Shown piece by piece: positions 14,727-29,110 of a stretch of 64,000 bases of DNA. The notes below the pieces were generated by a model. That model did no database searches, was not told where the DNA came from, and saw nothing but the letters and a program-made list of their open reading frames with translations. The stretch's first letter is position 1. Every line of letters begins with the position of its first letter. Source of the DNA: Voacanga thouarsii (lineage: Eukaryota > Streptophyta > Magnoliopsida > Gentianales > Apocynaceae); NCBI GenBank assembly GCA_026120185.1, contig JANUWF010003367.1:904001-968000 (forward strand), in the 5' to 3' direction. The translations under genes and the position numbers were made by a program.

Positions 14727-17700
14727 TTATGATGCTTCCCACACCTTGTAATCTTTACCCTCAGTAGCCAAGGACCATTTCGGGGGGCCGCTTTTTGGCT
14801 CATAATAGCCTGGTCCAATTTTCATGGCCACTTTGTCATCAACAATTGCTGCATATACATCCCTTTCTGCTTTCATTATCTTTACCTGAATATTCAACAA
14901 ATAAAACGGATAAAAGTTTAAGGCCGATATAAATCAGATGAGCTAGTTAGTTTGACCAGGCAATCTAGTGACACTTTTCCTAAAGTTTTCAATGACTATT
15001 TATTTATTCATATCGATATCTGAATCAGAAAAAGCTGGACAATTTACGTCAGAATCAAAAATTCTATGGAAGAAAGAAAAATTTTTCCAGCTGTTAACTC
15101 ATTTTGTGACAAAAATGTTTTATAATGGAAAGTAAGGGAAGCCCAAAAACGGGCATGGGTTTGTGTGTTCTGGTGGGGGGCAGGTTTGAAGCCTGAACAC
15201 TTAGCTGGAAAATAGAAGAAAATCAACAGCGCCAGCAGGGAGGCAGAAAGAGCTTAAGTTAGTCATCAAAGAATCATACAAGTTACAATTGACTGGAGTC
15301 TAGTTAATCGATCAACGCAGTTTATTATCTGTCAACTTTATTTTCAAATAAGGTTAATATTGCTTTATTTCTCATCCCACGTATATAGGTGATTCCAAGC
15401 ATATGCTTTGTATTCACAAGAAATTGAGAGCCAACATATGCCATATACAAAAAGAGGAGAAATCCCAAGGGAACGAAATTAACATCCTAGACTTACTGTA
15501 CTCCGACAATGGATCTTGTTCCGGTTTCTGAGGGAGATAAGTGCTGATATTTCAGACTGATAGTTAGAGAAAATGTGATCATAGAAAACTGATGGTGTTC
15601 CAGGGTGAGTCAGAATGTAAGCATATCCTTGCATCTCCCTTCCACCAGGAAATCTCCAATGCCCCTTCAGGAGACAAGAAAAACAAGAGGAAAAGAATTT
15701 AACCAGAGATGCAATGATATACATCAACACTAGAAACTAAAACACATGATTCCTCCTGAAAGAGATTATAGGAAGATGAATACTGGGACTGATCCTCATT
15801 CTGAATACAAAAAGGTCAAAATTTAAAGGATTTTTGGAAGAACAATAACATGATAAGTGGTTTGATAATTGCAGCGAGAAATCAAAATCAGAGATAAAGA
15901 ACATAGAAATCGGATGTTCAGCTAAAGAATGAAGAGGAAATGCTCTTAAACTTTTCAACAAATTACTCATTCATAAACAGGATACACTCTCATTGGAACA
16001 AAACATCATTGTAGCAAAGATATAAATATCACATTCAGAACTGTTAAGAGTGAAGAAATAAGTAATAAAAATTCAAACAGGTCTTAGCTGAGATAGAGAC
16101 CTTAAGACAATGTTTAACCTCTTCAAAGGGACAGCTCTTTTTCTACGAGCTGACTACCATGTGCAGTAATTTTCAATGGACATAAAAATTGGGAACTTAC
16201 ACTAAAAATTGGGAACATTAACTTCCATTGAGATTGCCTCCGAGTTCTTTACTTCTTTTAAATTTCTCAATCAAAAAGATCTTTTTTCTTTCCTTTTTGG
16301 TGGATTAAAAATCAAGAGAATTTTAGACAGATGTAATTGTGGCTTTCTCAAAATAACTCAGCTCAAAATGCAAATTATTGAGCTATAAAAAACAAATAGT
16401 TCATTATTTCTAAAGAATATCAATTGATCCATCAAGAAGCCACTTTCTCTTCTTAATCGGTATATGTATGAGGTGCTATATCTTCCTTCAAGTTACATCT
16501 TAAAATGTGTTTTCATTCTAAACCCAGAGAATTACATTACAGTAAGACCAAAAGGGTTGAACAGATATACAGTACCTGGGTAGAACCAGTATCATGATTC
16601 TCTATAAAGGTAACAGCACGTGATGGCCACCATCCAACAACTCCTGGAGGCTTGCCTTTCTGGTCTGACAGTCGCCAATATTCACATCTCTCAAGTGCCT
16701 AAATGATCCAGGTCAAGAAACAATGAGACAAAGGACTGCTTTCTGAATACATTCACTATGCACTCCAACAAGTTGAAACTAAAATTCTAAAAAAAGAGCT
16801 AGCTAGTGAAAAAAAAGACACAAGAAGACACTTACAGAATGAAGAATGCCTTTTGTCGTAACATCAAATGCACCTGCACTTCCATTCGTGGCATTAATCC
16901 AGTCAATAATTCTCTGTCTATGTGCATCTTGATTGTGATCCATTTCCCCATATGTATAGCTAAGAGAATCCCAGTATTCTCCTACAGCAAAGTAAGGCTC
17001 AGTTGCATCCAAGTAGTCCTTGACATAACCACCCCAGAAACCCCTAACAAAGTCAAGCCTCCAGCCATCATATCCAATCTCTTCCCTGCAAATTCATGGT
17101 AAGCAATACTAGGAGTCACAGATAGGGAACAAGAAGCATGACTAGTAATTCAATAATTAAAAGATTGAATTAAGGAATACTGTGATATTCTGCAATTTTA
17201 TGTGCCTAATCTGCTATATTTCAATCATGAAACTCTAGTTAGAACTTAGAAGAACATCAAAGCCCATTATAATTCAAAGGTGGAAAAGCATAACCATTTG
17301 TCGAACAATCAGCAAATTATCATAAACTATGGCCAACCACTTTATGCCGGGAAGAACATATACAATTTCATGCAAATAAACCAATAATCAACTCAGTACT
17401 CATATTCTTTGAAACAAGAAGATAAAAATAATTGTCTCAAACCATAACCTTATTCTATTTAGCCATGACAGAACAAATAACTTCCTGGAATGGAGTATTT
17501 AGTGAAGTTTAAAATCCTCACCATACATCCTAACATCTTGGGGGAGCATATTATCTTTCTACATTTAGTTCAGACAGAACTAACACCTAACATTCCTAGA
17601 AAGTTGCTGCAAACAACTAGAAATAAGTTGTTATAAGAGATGATAAAGACAAGAGAATCAACCTTAGCCAGCATAACCATTCTTTAAGATCCTTTCTAAC

Positions 17701-20700
17701 AAACTCTTGTGAATGGTCGATGTTTGGTGCAGCATGGAAATTATCTCCACTACTTTTATTTCCTCTTCCCTGTCATGGAAAAAAATGTAGTAAAGAAGAA
17801 TCTAACCGGAGGGAAATCTCCTGAATGTAATTTTCTGCAAAGCATACATATATAAGAGACGAAGATTCTGCTCAAATTAGGACAAATCCTAAACTTGTAA
17901 GAGTTATCTACTACTAGAGAAAAGACGCAATTTGTCTGCATTTGGATAATAAGAAACAACCCAAGAACAAGGAAACGAGTTGATTCAATCATAACCAATG
18001 TAGTAATCTATTTTCCACCTTTGAAATGCAGCAGGTAGTTATAAGCAAGTTAACCACAAAGCACAACTTGAGAACCCAAGAGATCTGCCTTTTTTATAGA
18101 AATTATGTCCTTGTGGAACAGAAAGATGTAGGTTTGTAACACCTGGCCTATAAAAGCAACACATAAGCAACAGCAAATACAAAAGGATTAACTAGACAGT
18201 ATTTCCCCACAAAACCGTAGAATTCAGCATGATTTAGACATTTCAGGGTCACAGTCCAACCAATGCTTATCACATATCTTATAGGATCTATGCTTATTGC
18301 ATGGATGCTAACCAAATCACTAAATTTGAATATTCGATGTGTGAGAAGGTTTAGTATGATCAACTATTATCTATAAAAATAGGATTAAAGAAAAAGGTTT
18401 ATTATGACCAGTGTTTCCTTGAAACCCCAGCAAATGACAAGCCCATTTTACAGATGGCACAAGGAAAGGAAATGAAGTATATTAAAATGGTGATAACAAG
18501 ATAATTTCTATCATCCTTTATACTTGCTCCTTTTGTGGGAATGATACTGAAATTTCACCATATCTACAGCACATCGTTTTAAAATTAAAGGCACCAGAAG
18601 ATTATTATGAGTTCTCAGCACTAAAGCAGTTTAATCCTTGTACCGATCTCAAACATACCACCAAGACAATGGGAAATGACAGATGCTGTCATGCTTTTTG
18701 CATTCTAGGGGAAAGGTCATGAGTGTACAGGTGTAGTTATCTTCTTGAATCTTGAATAACAGGAAGAAGAGCAAAGCTTCACAGGAGGAAGAGAGAGAGG
18801 AGGAAAAAAAAACACCTAAACACTGTAGCCTTCTAGAAGGGCTTTAATTTATCGAAGAAACTTATTTGTCAGTGCAGAACAAATACCTGAAAGTGTGGAT
18901 CATCAGCAACTACAGCACGATCATCCCAATTCATACGACCACCAAAAATGTTCCACACACCGTTCTGATTTTGATAGTGGGCACACCGATGGTTTAATAC
19001 AACATCCCCAAGAACCTTAATGCCCACTTCATGAAATCTCTTCACAACAGTTTTCAACTCTTCAAAACTTCCATATCTGTTAACCCCCAAAAAGTTAAAA
19101 CTATGAAAGAGGGAGAGAGACATAGAAACCATGTGTTTGCTATATTAAGTGCTTTATATCGGGATTTCAGTATCAACAGAAATTGTTGCAGTACAATTAT
19201 TCACTATTTACCAGTGACTACAAACTACAAGTTTACACCCTCTTCAACTACAACAACAATTCTGGTTATTCTCTGTCATCAACTAGAATCAGAGAGGAAA
19301 AGGCAGTAGATCCTGTACCATAAAAGACCATGGCTTCTACAGCTGGGCCAATTTTTAACAGTTAAACCATTGAAAAAAGAAGCAACAATGTACATGTGAA
19401 ACTGAGAGCATAGGGGAAATGAAAAGAGCTAAACGGAGGGCAGGATGCATGAAAAATCTACACATTTGTACCCACGTGATATTTCTTCAATTATGAGAGA
19501 AAAAGTCGACACAACAACGGACACAATGGATTTATAACCTAAGCAATTAGACCTATTGCTCAACTTACCAATCCACATCATAGTCTTATGCGCAATCTAT
19601 TGGGAGTAAGGATGATGCCAGAAATAATTAGTTTAAAAGTTGTGGTTCAAGTTTAAGTTCACCATCATATGCCTTATAGTACTTAAAAGTAATGACCATC
19701 TATACTTCAGGAAGAGCAGAAATTCTAGAGTTCAGTGTAGATATCGGATATTTATCAACATTTTTATACATCACATTGTAGTACCTGGAGTTTAAATTGT
19801 ACAAATCCCTAGGCATGTAGCCTTCAGCCGACACAGATTCTGTAGGAGGAGGTAACCAGATAACAGTAAAACCAAGTGAAGATAACTTTGCAGTTTTTTC
19901 TTGAAGTTCCATGTACCACCTCCCAGACTTATGAGATTCCCAGTTAAATCCTTGACATAGAACTTCAAATCCAGTTCCAGTTCCTGAACAGATAGTGGCA
20001 GGGGGTTCTAAGACCTTGGCTTCTGACACTTCTTCTTCTTTAAACATAGGAATAGAACTTCTGAAAATGCTATAGGCTTCTGCAGCCAGCTTCTCGATCT
20101 CCTGAAGAATACTCTCTTGGATTTCTTTACTTTTTGTTTTCCGGCTCCTTTCAGAGGAAATATCACTCACTAGGTTTCTTATCTCATTGATGATTCCATC
20201 AGTATATGCAGAAACAGCTTCATTTGCTTCAGAACCACTATCAGTCTGAGATTGGGGATATTGACTACCTGGCACCCTTGAAAGAGGAACATAGAAGTCC
20301 TTGCCCATACAATTCAACCACGTACTTTCATTTATTTTCAGCACAAAGATAAAACCTGTCAGCCCTCCATCCAAAATAAATGATCCTGAAGAACCATTGC
20401 CACCTTCTAGTCGCTGTCAAAATGGAAGCATATTAAAACAAAGGCAATTCTTAAACAAATCAGTTAAAAACAATTCATGTGATGCTCATGAGACGGGCCC
20501 TTCCATGTCGTCTAAACACGCTCATAATTCCCCACAAAGAAAAATACTATGAATGACCAATGCTTATATGATACTTCCCAAGATATTCAAATCCAATCTT
20601 GGCCAATAACAATGAAATCTTTGTTCCAAGATGGAGCTTTTGTAATTGCGTGCAATCTCTTCTATACTCCAGGTACTATTGAACTCTCGATTCAAGCATA

Positions 20701-23518
20701 AAACCTTTTGGAAAGCATGAAAGCAGCATAAAATTTCTTCAATTTTTGAAAATTTCAACTGCATCCAGAATAAACTAAATATAATGTCCATTATGGCAAA
20801 CAAGCAAGTATAAGCATCAATAATAAAACTACTTCTGAACAATGCAATGTTGTAAAGTATATGCAGATCAATAAAGAATACTGTCCCCCAAAATGTTTTC
20901 CAGGTAATCCAGATCCAAAGGAGTCAACCCTGGCATCTCCGCCATTTCATTTCCATTTACAAGAGTATAGGCACTCACTTTTCTGAAGCAGGAATAGGAC
21001 CATGGAAGGAAGTAAAAATCTGTGATAAGTCCAATGAGTTGGACAAAATCAAATTCTAAATACAATGCAAATATAAAATAATAACCATCAGAGACATACC
21101 TCTAACAGAGTCCGCAAAGCCTTATCCTTGAATGCTGTTGTTTCCAATGGATAGGGCTCATCTGGAAGTTCCCAGTTTCTGCTCCCATTTTTGCAGACTC
21201 CCCAGTGCACAATTACATCTCCAGGTAAGTCCGTTTCCATATGCAAAATATTCTTGGCTGTCTCTGGGCATCGCCTGACAGAAACACTCACACAGTTATC
21301 AACAAGAGTTTCTTTTACAATTGTGTGCTCTTCGTAGAACCCTTCAAGGCGACTTTTTAGCTGGCTAGGTTCTTTTAAGCTGCTGTCTCCCTCTTTTGGT
21401 TTAACTTCAGTTCCTTCTGACTTAAGAAGCATGTTTGATAGCTGTCCTAAAGCTCCTGATATGGAAACGGAAGCACTAAGGTTTTAGTCACTATAGATTT
21501 CAAATCCTACAAATGGAATACTCTCCAAATGTAAATAAGTAAAATTTAATGACAAAAAAGAAAATCATTATTTTATTTGATATGTGTTATACTGGCATAA
21601 ATGCAATGAGGCATGACATACACATGGACCACATATTTATCAAGATGCATCTTGCCATGCCATCAATATAATCCTAAATATCTATTCTATCAGTCCTATT
21701 AGCCAATCTAACTCACATAAATAATCAAGTTCAATATATTCAGAGTATTATTTAAAAATTCTCTCTTCAAGCATGACACCTTAGAGGTCAATGGAAGCAA
21801 GATATATCAAATACAATATACACTTGGAGCAGAAATTATTCCTGAAAATAAAACATGTATAAGGAACAATAAGAAATGACTCCTGAAAATAAAACATATA
21901 TATGAACAATGTACAGAGTGAGTATCTTAAACAACCTGACCATATACCAAGGCCTTTTTTTGCACCTACAACATTTCCATCATCATGAAGGTAGTCAATG
22001 AGAGCAACTTTGAAGTCTCTTCCTCGGTGCTGATACCAAGATCCGGTTTCCTCGTCCTGCCAACACGAAAAGATAAGGTAACAAATTCAATTTAAAAAAA
22101 CTACACTTCATATCCTTAAAGGGCCTAAAGGATTCTTTTGTTAACCACAGTTGCTGAACAAGTAGAGTAGAAATGTTCACCTTTAACACAAAATTTATTG
22201 CTGCAATTGAACTTTTTGTGCTGAAGTCAATTTTTACTACATAAAAAGTTTCTCCTTCCAATATACTCGATGATTTCTCAAGAGGTGACTCAATTGCATA
22301 GTCCTGTAAGAATAATCAACATCATATCTGGGAAGCCTTGAGAGGAAAATTAAAATGGCAGAAAAGAATTGGGCACCTTCATTGGGATAGAACCAGGGGG
22401 TCTCATCTTTGGAGGAGGTTGATCCCATTCACTGCATTATTTGAAAAAGAAAATTCAACCTCAATGCATTACATCAGATCATATGAGCTAATTTAATCAT
22501 GAGGAATTCAACTATCATAGCTGAACCTATGGAGCCAATTCCAAAGCAATAGAAGATAAATAACAAAACCTGAAGGTTGCCCAGAAAAAAGGAAAAAATT
22601 GGCACATTGCTATCAACAAAACATAAGAAGCCAACCTGCCCACATCACCTACGTAATTAACTCCCCAATGAAGAACCCACTTTCCTGGTAGATTACATCC
22701 CACATAGAGCTGCCATTTTTCCTCATCTTTCCCACTCACTAATCTGATTGATATCTTTCCATCAACCTGTTATTCCCAAAGTCGACAGATTAGCATGCCG
22801 TTTAAACAACTCAAAACAGAATTTCACAGATAACATTAGAACAAAATCCAGAGAATAAATTGTTATTGCTCGGCATACAATATTCATTCTCCTGTTTCTG
22901 TATTTTTCCATTAATGACCCAAAAAGAATCAATCTTTGGATCTTGAATATGATATCCCTTTACCATTAAACTAAAGTTTTCGAAAGTCTCATATTGTCTC
23001 AACCAATATATACAGGACTCCAAAAGGAAGGACCAGACAAGCATAAAATAAATGATACGAAAATCATAGTTAGACCAACTCACAACAACATAACTAACCA
23101 AGTCATAAAAAGATTCACTTAGCTAAAACTGCATAAATTTCGAAACTTTTTCAACTTTCAACTCTCAACTCACTGATCACAAGAAACGTTTATATTATTC
23201 ATACACAAAGCACACAATCACATAAACAAGAAACAAGAAAATACTCACCCTCTCAGGCCGTTTCAGCAAGAACTTCTGACTGAACAAAACATCGGAAGAT
23301 TCAGAGGTTTCCACGACAGCGGTATCGGCGGAGGTACTAGCTCGAAGAATAAAAGGTCTTGGAGCTCCATCTTGGCAGAAAAACAATCTCCCACCATAGG
23401 AAAGTGGTTTATTGGAGAAATTTAAAGAAAAACGACATGCCCTTTTGGAATTGACCCAGATTTTTGGCGATCTTCTGAGTGAGCAATGCAGAAAGGGCTC
23501 TACAGCAACGGTCGACAT
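14727..23518 (-). CDS. AMY3: plastid alpha-amylase with tandem CBM45 domains (AMY3 type)
   Basis: Thirteen minus-strand exons: 23249-23518, 22636-22766, 22377-22431, 22181-22303, 21948-22056, 21100-21455, 19785-20413, 18887-19076, 17663-17769, 16836-17085, 16576-16698, 15497-15664, 14727-14885. All join in frame to 889 residues, close to Arabidopsis AMY3 (887). The start at 23518 (MSTVAVEP) matches the family; an in-frame ATG at 23578 adds 20 residues. Order: plastid transit peptide; two CBM45 starch-binding modules (about 85-230 and 265-400, each with LPGx(W/V)xxHWGV); a charged linker; GH13 barrel with DVVLNHR (582-588), nucleophile Asp668 (GWRLDF), acid/base Glu693 (AVGEYWD) and Asp776 (ENHD); a C-terminal sheet ending KVWEAS. 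It should hydrolyse alpha-1,4 bonds in stromal starch. Confidence 0.96.
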
Positions 23519-23575
23519 TTCCTGTTTGATTGATGCGAGAAGGGAAGAGGCTGGAGGTAGATTCATTTGCAGAGA

Positions 23576-23585
23576 CATATATAAG
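23576..23585 (-). promoter_or_regulatory. possible TATA box of the alpha-amylase gene
   Basis: CTTATATATG on the minus strand lies about 58 bases before the ATG at 23518. Spacing fits a TATA box with a short 5' leader, but no other core element was identified. Confidence 0.4.
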
Positions 23586-26500
23586 AGTTGGTGATGGATA
23601 ATTTATCTTTTTCCCTTTTTGCTTTTTGAATTTTGTATCATTGAAAGATAATTATAACTGTTTCTATTTGAGCTTCCCTTTTTGTTATAATTGTGAAAAG
23701 TACCCTTATGTTTTCAAAATTTAATTATTTTGAATGTACTAATATTTATACTAAGAAATTCTAACATCTTCTATTAAAAGAGATTAAAATTATTCATAAA
23801 AATTATGTTAGAAGTTTTCTCCTATTTCTTGATATATGATTTTTAATTACAATATAATATAATTGAATTTTATATACTGAATCTATTAATAAATTTTATA
23901 TAATACTTTTGAAATCTATATCTTGTAGTCATATAGAAATTTTTGTGTTTTTTAGAATCTATTATTTGATAATATTTTTCTTGGAATAAATTAAAAGTCT
24001 TTTTCCTTGTTATATTAATTTCTTAGACAAAATATTGATCAATGAATAAGTACTCAAATCTCATTATTAAATTATTTTAAAATTTATTAATCTAATTTCA
24101 TTTGTCACCTACAAAGAATAGTGTCAAGAAGTACCGTGTTACTCTACAATTAAATTTGTTTTTATTTTTAATTATTCTACAAATGAAATTCAAAAGAACC
24201 AAAATATTTATAGTTAGCTTTGCGGGGAAAAAATTTTATTTGATAGCCAATCACACATTTTTCTATTTCATGTCTATTTTATTTTCAAAAGTGAATTGGA
24301 AAATCTGACTAAATGCATATTCATAACTCGAATTCAAAATTCTTTAAATTTTTTTATGTATGTAATCTAATTTGATTGAAGTTTAAAACCTCTATTAAGA
24401 TGTCATGATTTATAAATATGATAATGTGCATCTTTTTTTTTTTTTTTGTCAAATTAATAATATAGTTTTTTAGATATAATAAACAAGTTATACATATATA
24501 ATGTAGAAGTAAATTGAGTTAAAGATAAAGCCGTTATGAGTTATATTTTTAGAGATAAGAATGATACAATCAAAGTAGCCATGTCAAAAAGAACTAGAGC
24601 ATGCTATATCAATTCTTCATACTGAATTATTAGCTTTTTTATGAATTTTTATTTTTTCTTGAATTGAGAATTTAACAACTTAATTATGAAAAGTGACTGT
24701 AAAATCTTGATTAATAAGTTTTGAACAGTTGATAACGATATTACCAAAGTAGAAATACTAATTAGAAGTTTGAAGGACTTGCAAAATTATCTTCAAGTGG
24801 AGTTTTTTTTTTTTTATTATTTGAGAATAATCCAACTCATTTACTTATTTTTAAATCTTTAAATTTATATGACCAACGAGAATAATTCATACCCTCTAAT
24901 GTTTTTTATGCGATTTTAGAAGACCCTTGTTAATAAAATTTTTATTTTCCTAAAAAAATCATGAATATAATTTTTTATAAGATGCAAAACTATAAAAAGT
25001 GAAAAAAAAAAAACCATAACGGGCAAATATTGAAATAGAGGCAATTATGGGGGGTCGTTATTGTGTGACCATAAAAGAATGGGGCAATAAAAAGAATACG
25101 GTTAAGCAATGGTCCAAAAATATGTGCACCATACAGCAAGAAAGGAGTGTCGTAAGCAAATAATATTTGGACGGTTGAGATTTTACGTACACCAAAGGGT
25201 CAATTTTTTCCGCGTTCTTATCCACGCGTTTTATTAATTATTACACTACGTGTCTGTGTTTTTTTATTTCACTTTTTGTTTTCCTCACGCAAAAAACACC
25301 TTTTCTTACTATTATAAAAACGGTGTTGAACATATTCTTTCTATGATACTTTACATAAATAGGAATATAATTCAAACTCAAAATTGATGATTTGGTGAGA
25401 AAGTAATCTTTGGTAAGATTTGATAGGAATTCAAATCATTTTTAAGGTGAGAGAAGAGATGAAGAGAATGAAGAACAAAAGATCCATGGCAGCATACAGG
25501 GACTGGAAAGTTAGGTAATGGAATGGAATAAGAGAAAGAGATAATTATGACTTTTAAATTTTTTAATATACTTTGTATATTTAATATTTATTTACTAATT
25601 AGAGATAATATGTTAGAATATTTTGAGTTATAAGAACGAATTTAGAGAAGATAAAAGAAAGGTGTATCATTCGAAGAGAAGAGAGAAAATAGTACGGAAA
25701 GTAGTTATACACTAAATTAGATTATATATTTTTTTTAAATTTAAATTAAGATAATTTTAATAATGATAGATGATATTGTCAAAATAATTTTTACTTTAAT
25801 AATAAATTTAATCTTTTTTTATTAACCTAATAATTATATATATATATATATATCTTTCCTTATTAATTATACCTTCCTCTTCGCTCCTCTCTTTTTCTTT
25901 CTTTCCTACTCTAACATAACCATTTCTTCCCCCTTCTAATCTTCTCTCTCCTCTCTTTCTTATCTCTCCTCTCTGCTCTCTTCCCTCGTTTCTCTTCTCT
26001 TTTTCTTCTCTCTCCTCCCATGTTCACTCACCTTCTCTTCCTCCTTACTCCTCCCAATTCCCTCTTCTCTCTACTTCTTCTCTATCATCTTCTCTCTCCT
26101 CTCTCACCCAAAATCTCCCCACTCTCTCCTCCCATCTGTTATCTTCCATTCTCTGTCATGTTCATTTTTGTCCCAACCTTCTCCACCTTTTTCATCTTTC
26201 ATCTTCACATTTTCATCTGTCCAGTATACTGCTTGATTTACTCTTTCACTTCATAGAGAAAAAACTTCATATTCACTCTATACGAGCCATATTCACTTCT
26301 TACCAAGGTGAAGTTTACTTTTAGTTATAAACTCTATTTTTTGTTTCAAATTTTAATATATTAAACTATTTTTTGCATTTAATTTTATGTCAACTATCAT
26401 TTTTTTCTCCTATACAAAGAGAAAAGAAATAAACGTTTCTTTTATCAAGTGATAAGAGCAAACAGTTCCTCCTAAAGTAGTAAATTTAGAAAGCATACAG

Positions 26501-26769
26501 TGGTATTTTGTAAGAAGCTATTGCATCCACACGATCGAAGACTAATGAAAAAGTTTATTAGATTTTTTTTTTAAACTCAACTCAATATAAAACATATTCT
26601 GTACTAAGAATAAGTTATACTAAACGCACTCAAATTCTTTTGTAGCACAAACATATTTATAAAGTGCTTTTTTATTGCTTTCCTCCTAAATTATAAATCA
26701 TTTTTTAATAACAGTTAAACATTTTAAATATTGTATTCTCTCTCAATTTGTTTTTTATTTATCTTCTAT
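23586..26769. other. long AT-rich intergenic region upstream of the alpha-amylase
   Basis: No gene was recognised on either strand. It contains scattered A/T homopolymers, a (TA)n run near 25834-25852 and the pyrimidine tract described separately. The stretch 25010-25420 is less AT-rich and may be an old insertion, but no family could be assigned. Confidence 0.5.
25871..26140. repeat. CT-rich (polypyrimidine) tract
   Basis: About 270 bases made almost wholly of C and T on the plus strand (CTCTCC, CTTCTC and TTCTCT units, imperfect). The open frame through it translates to low-complexity L/S/P/F and is not a gene. Such tracts arise by slippage and can adopt triplex-like structures. Confidence 0.85.
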
Positions 26770-26786
26770 TAAATGTACATTTATCT

Positions 26787-26958
26787 TAGATTTAGGAGGG
26801 AGTCCCGAAGGCGAACCTTCCCCACCCGAGCGTCGAGATCCCACGACAGGGTGGAATGTAAACCGTAATCCCCAGGTGGGAATTAAATCCGTGACTTCGG
26901 CCAACCTATTACAGGTATATCACCTTAGGCCTTACCAACTGACCTATGTCCCGAGGGC
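26787..26958 (-). mobile_element. tRNA-derived SINE with 17-bp target duplication
   Basis: A GC-richer 172-bp block sits in AT-rich DNA. On the minus strand it begins GCCCTCGGGACATAGGTCAG and continues TTGGTAAGG, resembling a pol III A box (TAGGTCAGTTGG). About 45 bases on is a diverged B-box-like GGATTTAATTCC. It is flanked by perfect direct repeats TAAATGTACATTTATCT at 26770-26786 and 26959-26975, the hallmark of LINE-mediated insertion. No tRNA cloverleaf is kept, so it is not a tRNA gene. The perfect target duplication points to a fairly recent insertion. Confidence 0.82.
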
Positions 26959-27524
26959 TAAATGTACATTTATCTGCTCTATATACTATCGATCAAATAA
27001 TGAAATTTCTTGGGATAAAGGTCGATGTGTAAGTGGACACTAATTAGATTGATATAAATTTATTTAAATATAATAAAAAATTTATTAAATATGTAAATCA
27101 AGTAATGTCTAGGATAGGTCAAAGAGAAAGAATATAATGTATTTTGCGTATATAATAATTATTACAAAATAAAATTTATTTAAAATATTATTATTTTAAA
27201 TTAAAGTGAATTTTGAATTAAGATAGCAATACAATTCAAACACACCCCTGGCCAGATTTGCTAATGCATGTGGTGCCTTGACTATGCCGGGGAGAGAGGT
27301 GCAATTCCAACTTTGCCGACAAGAGAAGTAGATCTTGATGCACTTCGTAAGATTACATTGAAAGAGATGACATAAAAGAGATGGTTAACATTGAAAGTGG
27401 TCAACCTCAAAGTTTGTTTACACAGATACTCTTTCTCTCCACTTTCTCTCTCTAACCCACTTCCCCCTCTGGTCTTCGTCTTCGTGCGCTTGGCTGCCTC
27501 TCTTAGGCCAGATTTGGGAGGTTT

Positions 27525-27660
27525 TTGACCAAAGGGAATCCAAATCAAAAACTAAACCAAGGGCGAAATTGGAGGGGCCGGATGACTTTGGATTGCGAGG
27601 TACCCATAGTCATTTCCAACTGACCACGGAAAGTTACTTGTACCTCACAAATTGAATTTG
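27525..27660. repeat. left terminal region of element A, with hairpin motif
   Basis: Inverted relative to the right end of A. It contains GCGAGGTACC at 27595-27604 and the palindrome CTCACAAATT-G-AATTTGCGAG (about 27643-27663). The outermost 20 bases (CCAGATTTGGGAGGTTTTTG) resemble the reverse complement of the sequence just outside the right TIR of element B. Confidence 0.55.
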
Positions 27661-27664
27661 CGAG

Positions 27665-29110
27665 ATGTTTATTATTATTTTTTTTTTGTAATTTTTTTCT
27701 CTCTATTACTTTTTTACACAACCAAATATGTTTAATTTTTTTTGTAATTTCTTTTTTTCTATTGTAAAAAAAATTAATATTTTTAAATAATAATTAATAA
27801 TTTAAATTGAATCATTACAAATAATATTCATATTTTGACTATAATTAATTTTATTTATATGTACATATTTTGAAATAAATTTTTATTTATATTTAAATAT
27901 ATAATATATAATTATTTATTAAAAAATTTATAAAAATTTAAATTCTCAACTATCTAAATATATTAAAAATATCTTTTTTTTTTATATTGGAAGCATTTTA
28001 TCATTTTTTGTGACTTCTTCATCTCATTTCTTTTTTATTGAATTTAAAGTCTCTACTATAATCATCTGTTCATTTTATTTTATTTTTTTGTAATTTTTTT
28101 CTCTATTGTAAAAGGAAATAATATTTTTAAATAACACAAAATATATAAAGACCTATGTAAATAAATTTAAATAATTAATAATTAAATTTTATTAATTTAA
28201 ATTTAATCATAACAAGTAATATCTGTATTTTTACTATAGTTAATTTTATTTGTATTGGATTTTGAAATAAATTTTTATTTATAGTTTAATTTATAATATT
28301 TAATTATTCGCTAAAAAATTATAAAAATGTAAATAAAATTTTATTTATTTTAAAATAAATAAATACAGATATTCGTTAAAATTTAAATTGTACCTCGCAA
28401 TTTTATTATTTAATTTGTGAGGTGAATTTATTTATTTTTTTGTAATTTTTTTTCTCTATTACTATTTTACACAACAAAATATGTTTAATTTTTTTTGCAA
28501 TTTCTTTTTTTCTATTGTAAAAGAAATTAATATTTTTAAATAATAATTAATAATTTAAATTTAATCATTACAAGTAATATACATATTTTTACTATAATTA
28601 ATTTTATTTATATGTAAATATTTTGAAATAAATTTTTATTTGTATTTTAATTTATAATATTTAATTATTCATTAAAAAATTATAAAATTTTAAATTCTCA
28701 GCTATCTAAATATACTAAAAATTTCTTTTATATATATATTGGAAGCATTTTATCATTTTTTGTGACTTCTTCCTCTCATTTCTTTTCTATTGAATTTAAA
28801 GTCTCTACTATAATCATCCATTCATTTTTTTTTTTTTTGTAATTTTTTTCTCTATTGTAAAAGGAAATAATACCTTTAAAATAACACAAAATATATAAAG
28901 ACCTATATAAATAAATTTAAATAATTAATAGTTAAATTTTATTAATTTAAATTTGATATTAACATGTAATATACGTATTCTATTGTTACTGCAATTAATT
29001 TTATTTGTATTGGATTTTGAAATAAAATTGTATTTTTAATTTAAGTTTAATTTGTAACATTTAATTATTAAAAAATTATAAAAATATAAATTCTCAACTA
29101 TCTAAATACA
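27665..29110. repeat. AT-rich tandem array downstream of the element A genes
   Basis: Two units of about 755 bp. Landmarks such as TGTAATTTTTTTCTCT (27683, again near 28438) and GGAAGCATTTTATCATTTTT (27988, again near 28740) recur at that spacing. Each unit itself contains two related halves of roughly 400 bp. At the unit junction (28391-28425) is the palindrome ACCTCGCAATT...AATTTGTGAGGT. Non-coding. Confidence 0.75.

Noticed and set aside
26020..26256. Open frame on the plus strand rich in L, S, P and F
   Set aside because: It is a translation of the polypyrimidine tract, with no family motif and no splice or promoter context.
26787..26958. A tRNA gene on the minus strand
   Set aside because: The A-box-like start looks tRNA-like, but the B box is diverged, no cloverleaf can be drawn, and the flanking 17-bp direct repeats identify it as a SINE.
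27282..27548. Minus-strand open frame of 88 codons
   Set aside because: It overlaps the left terminal region of element A, is rich in K, R, T and S, and resembles no family.
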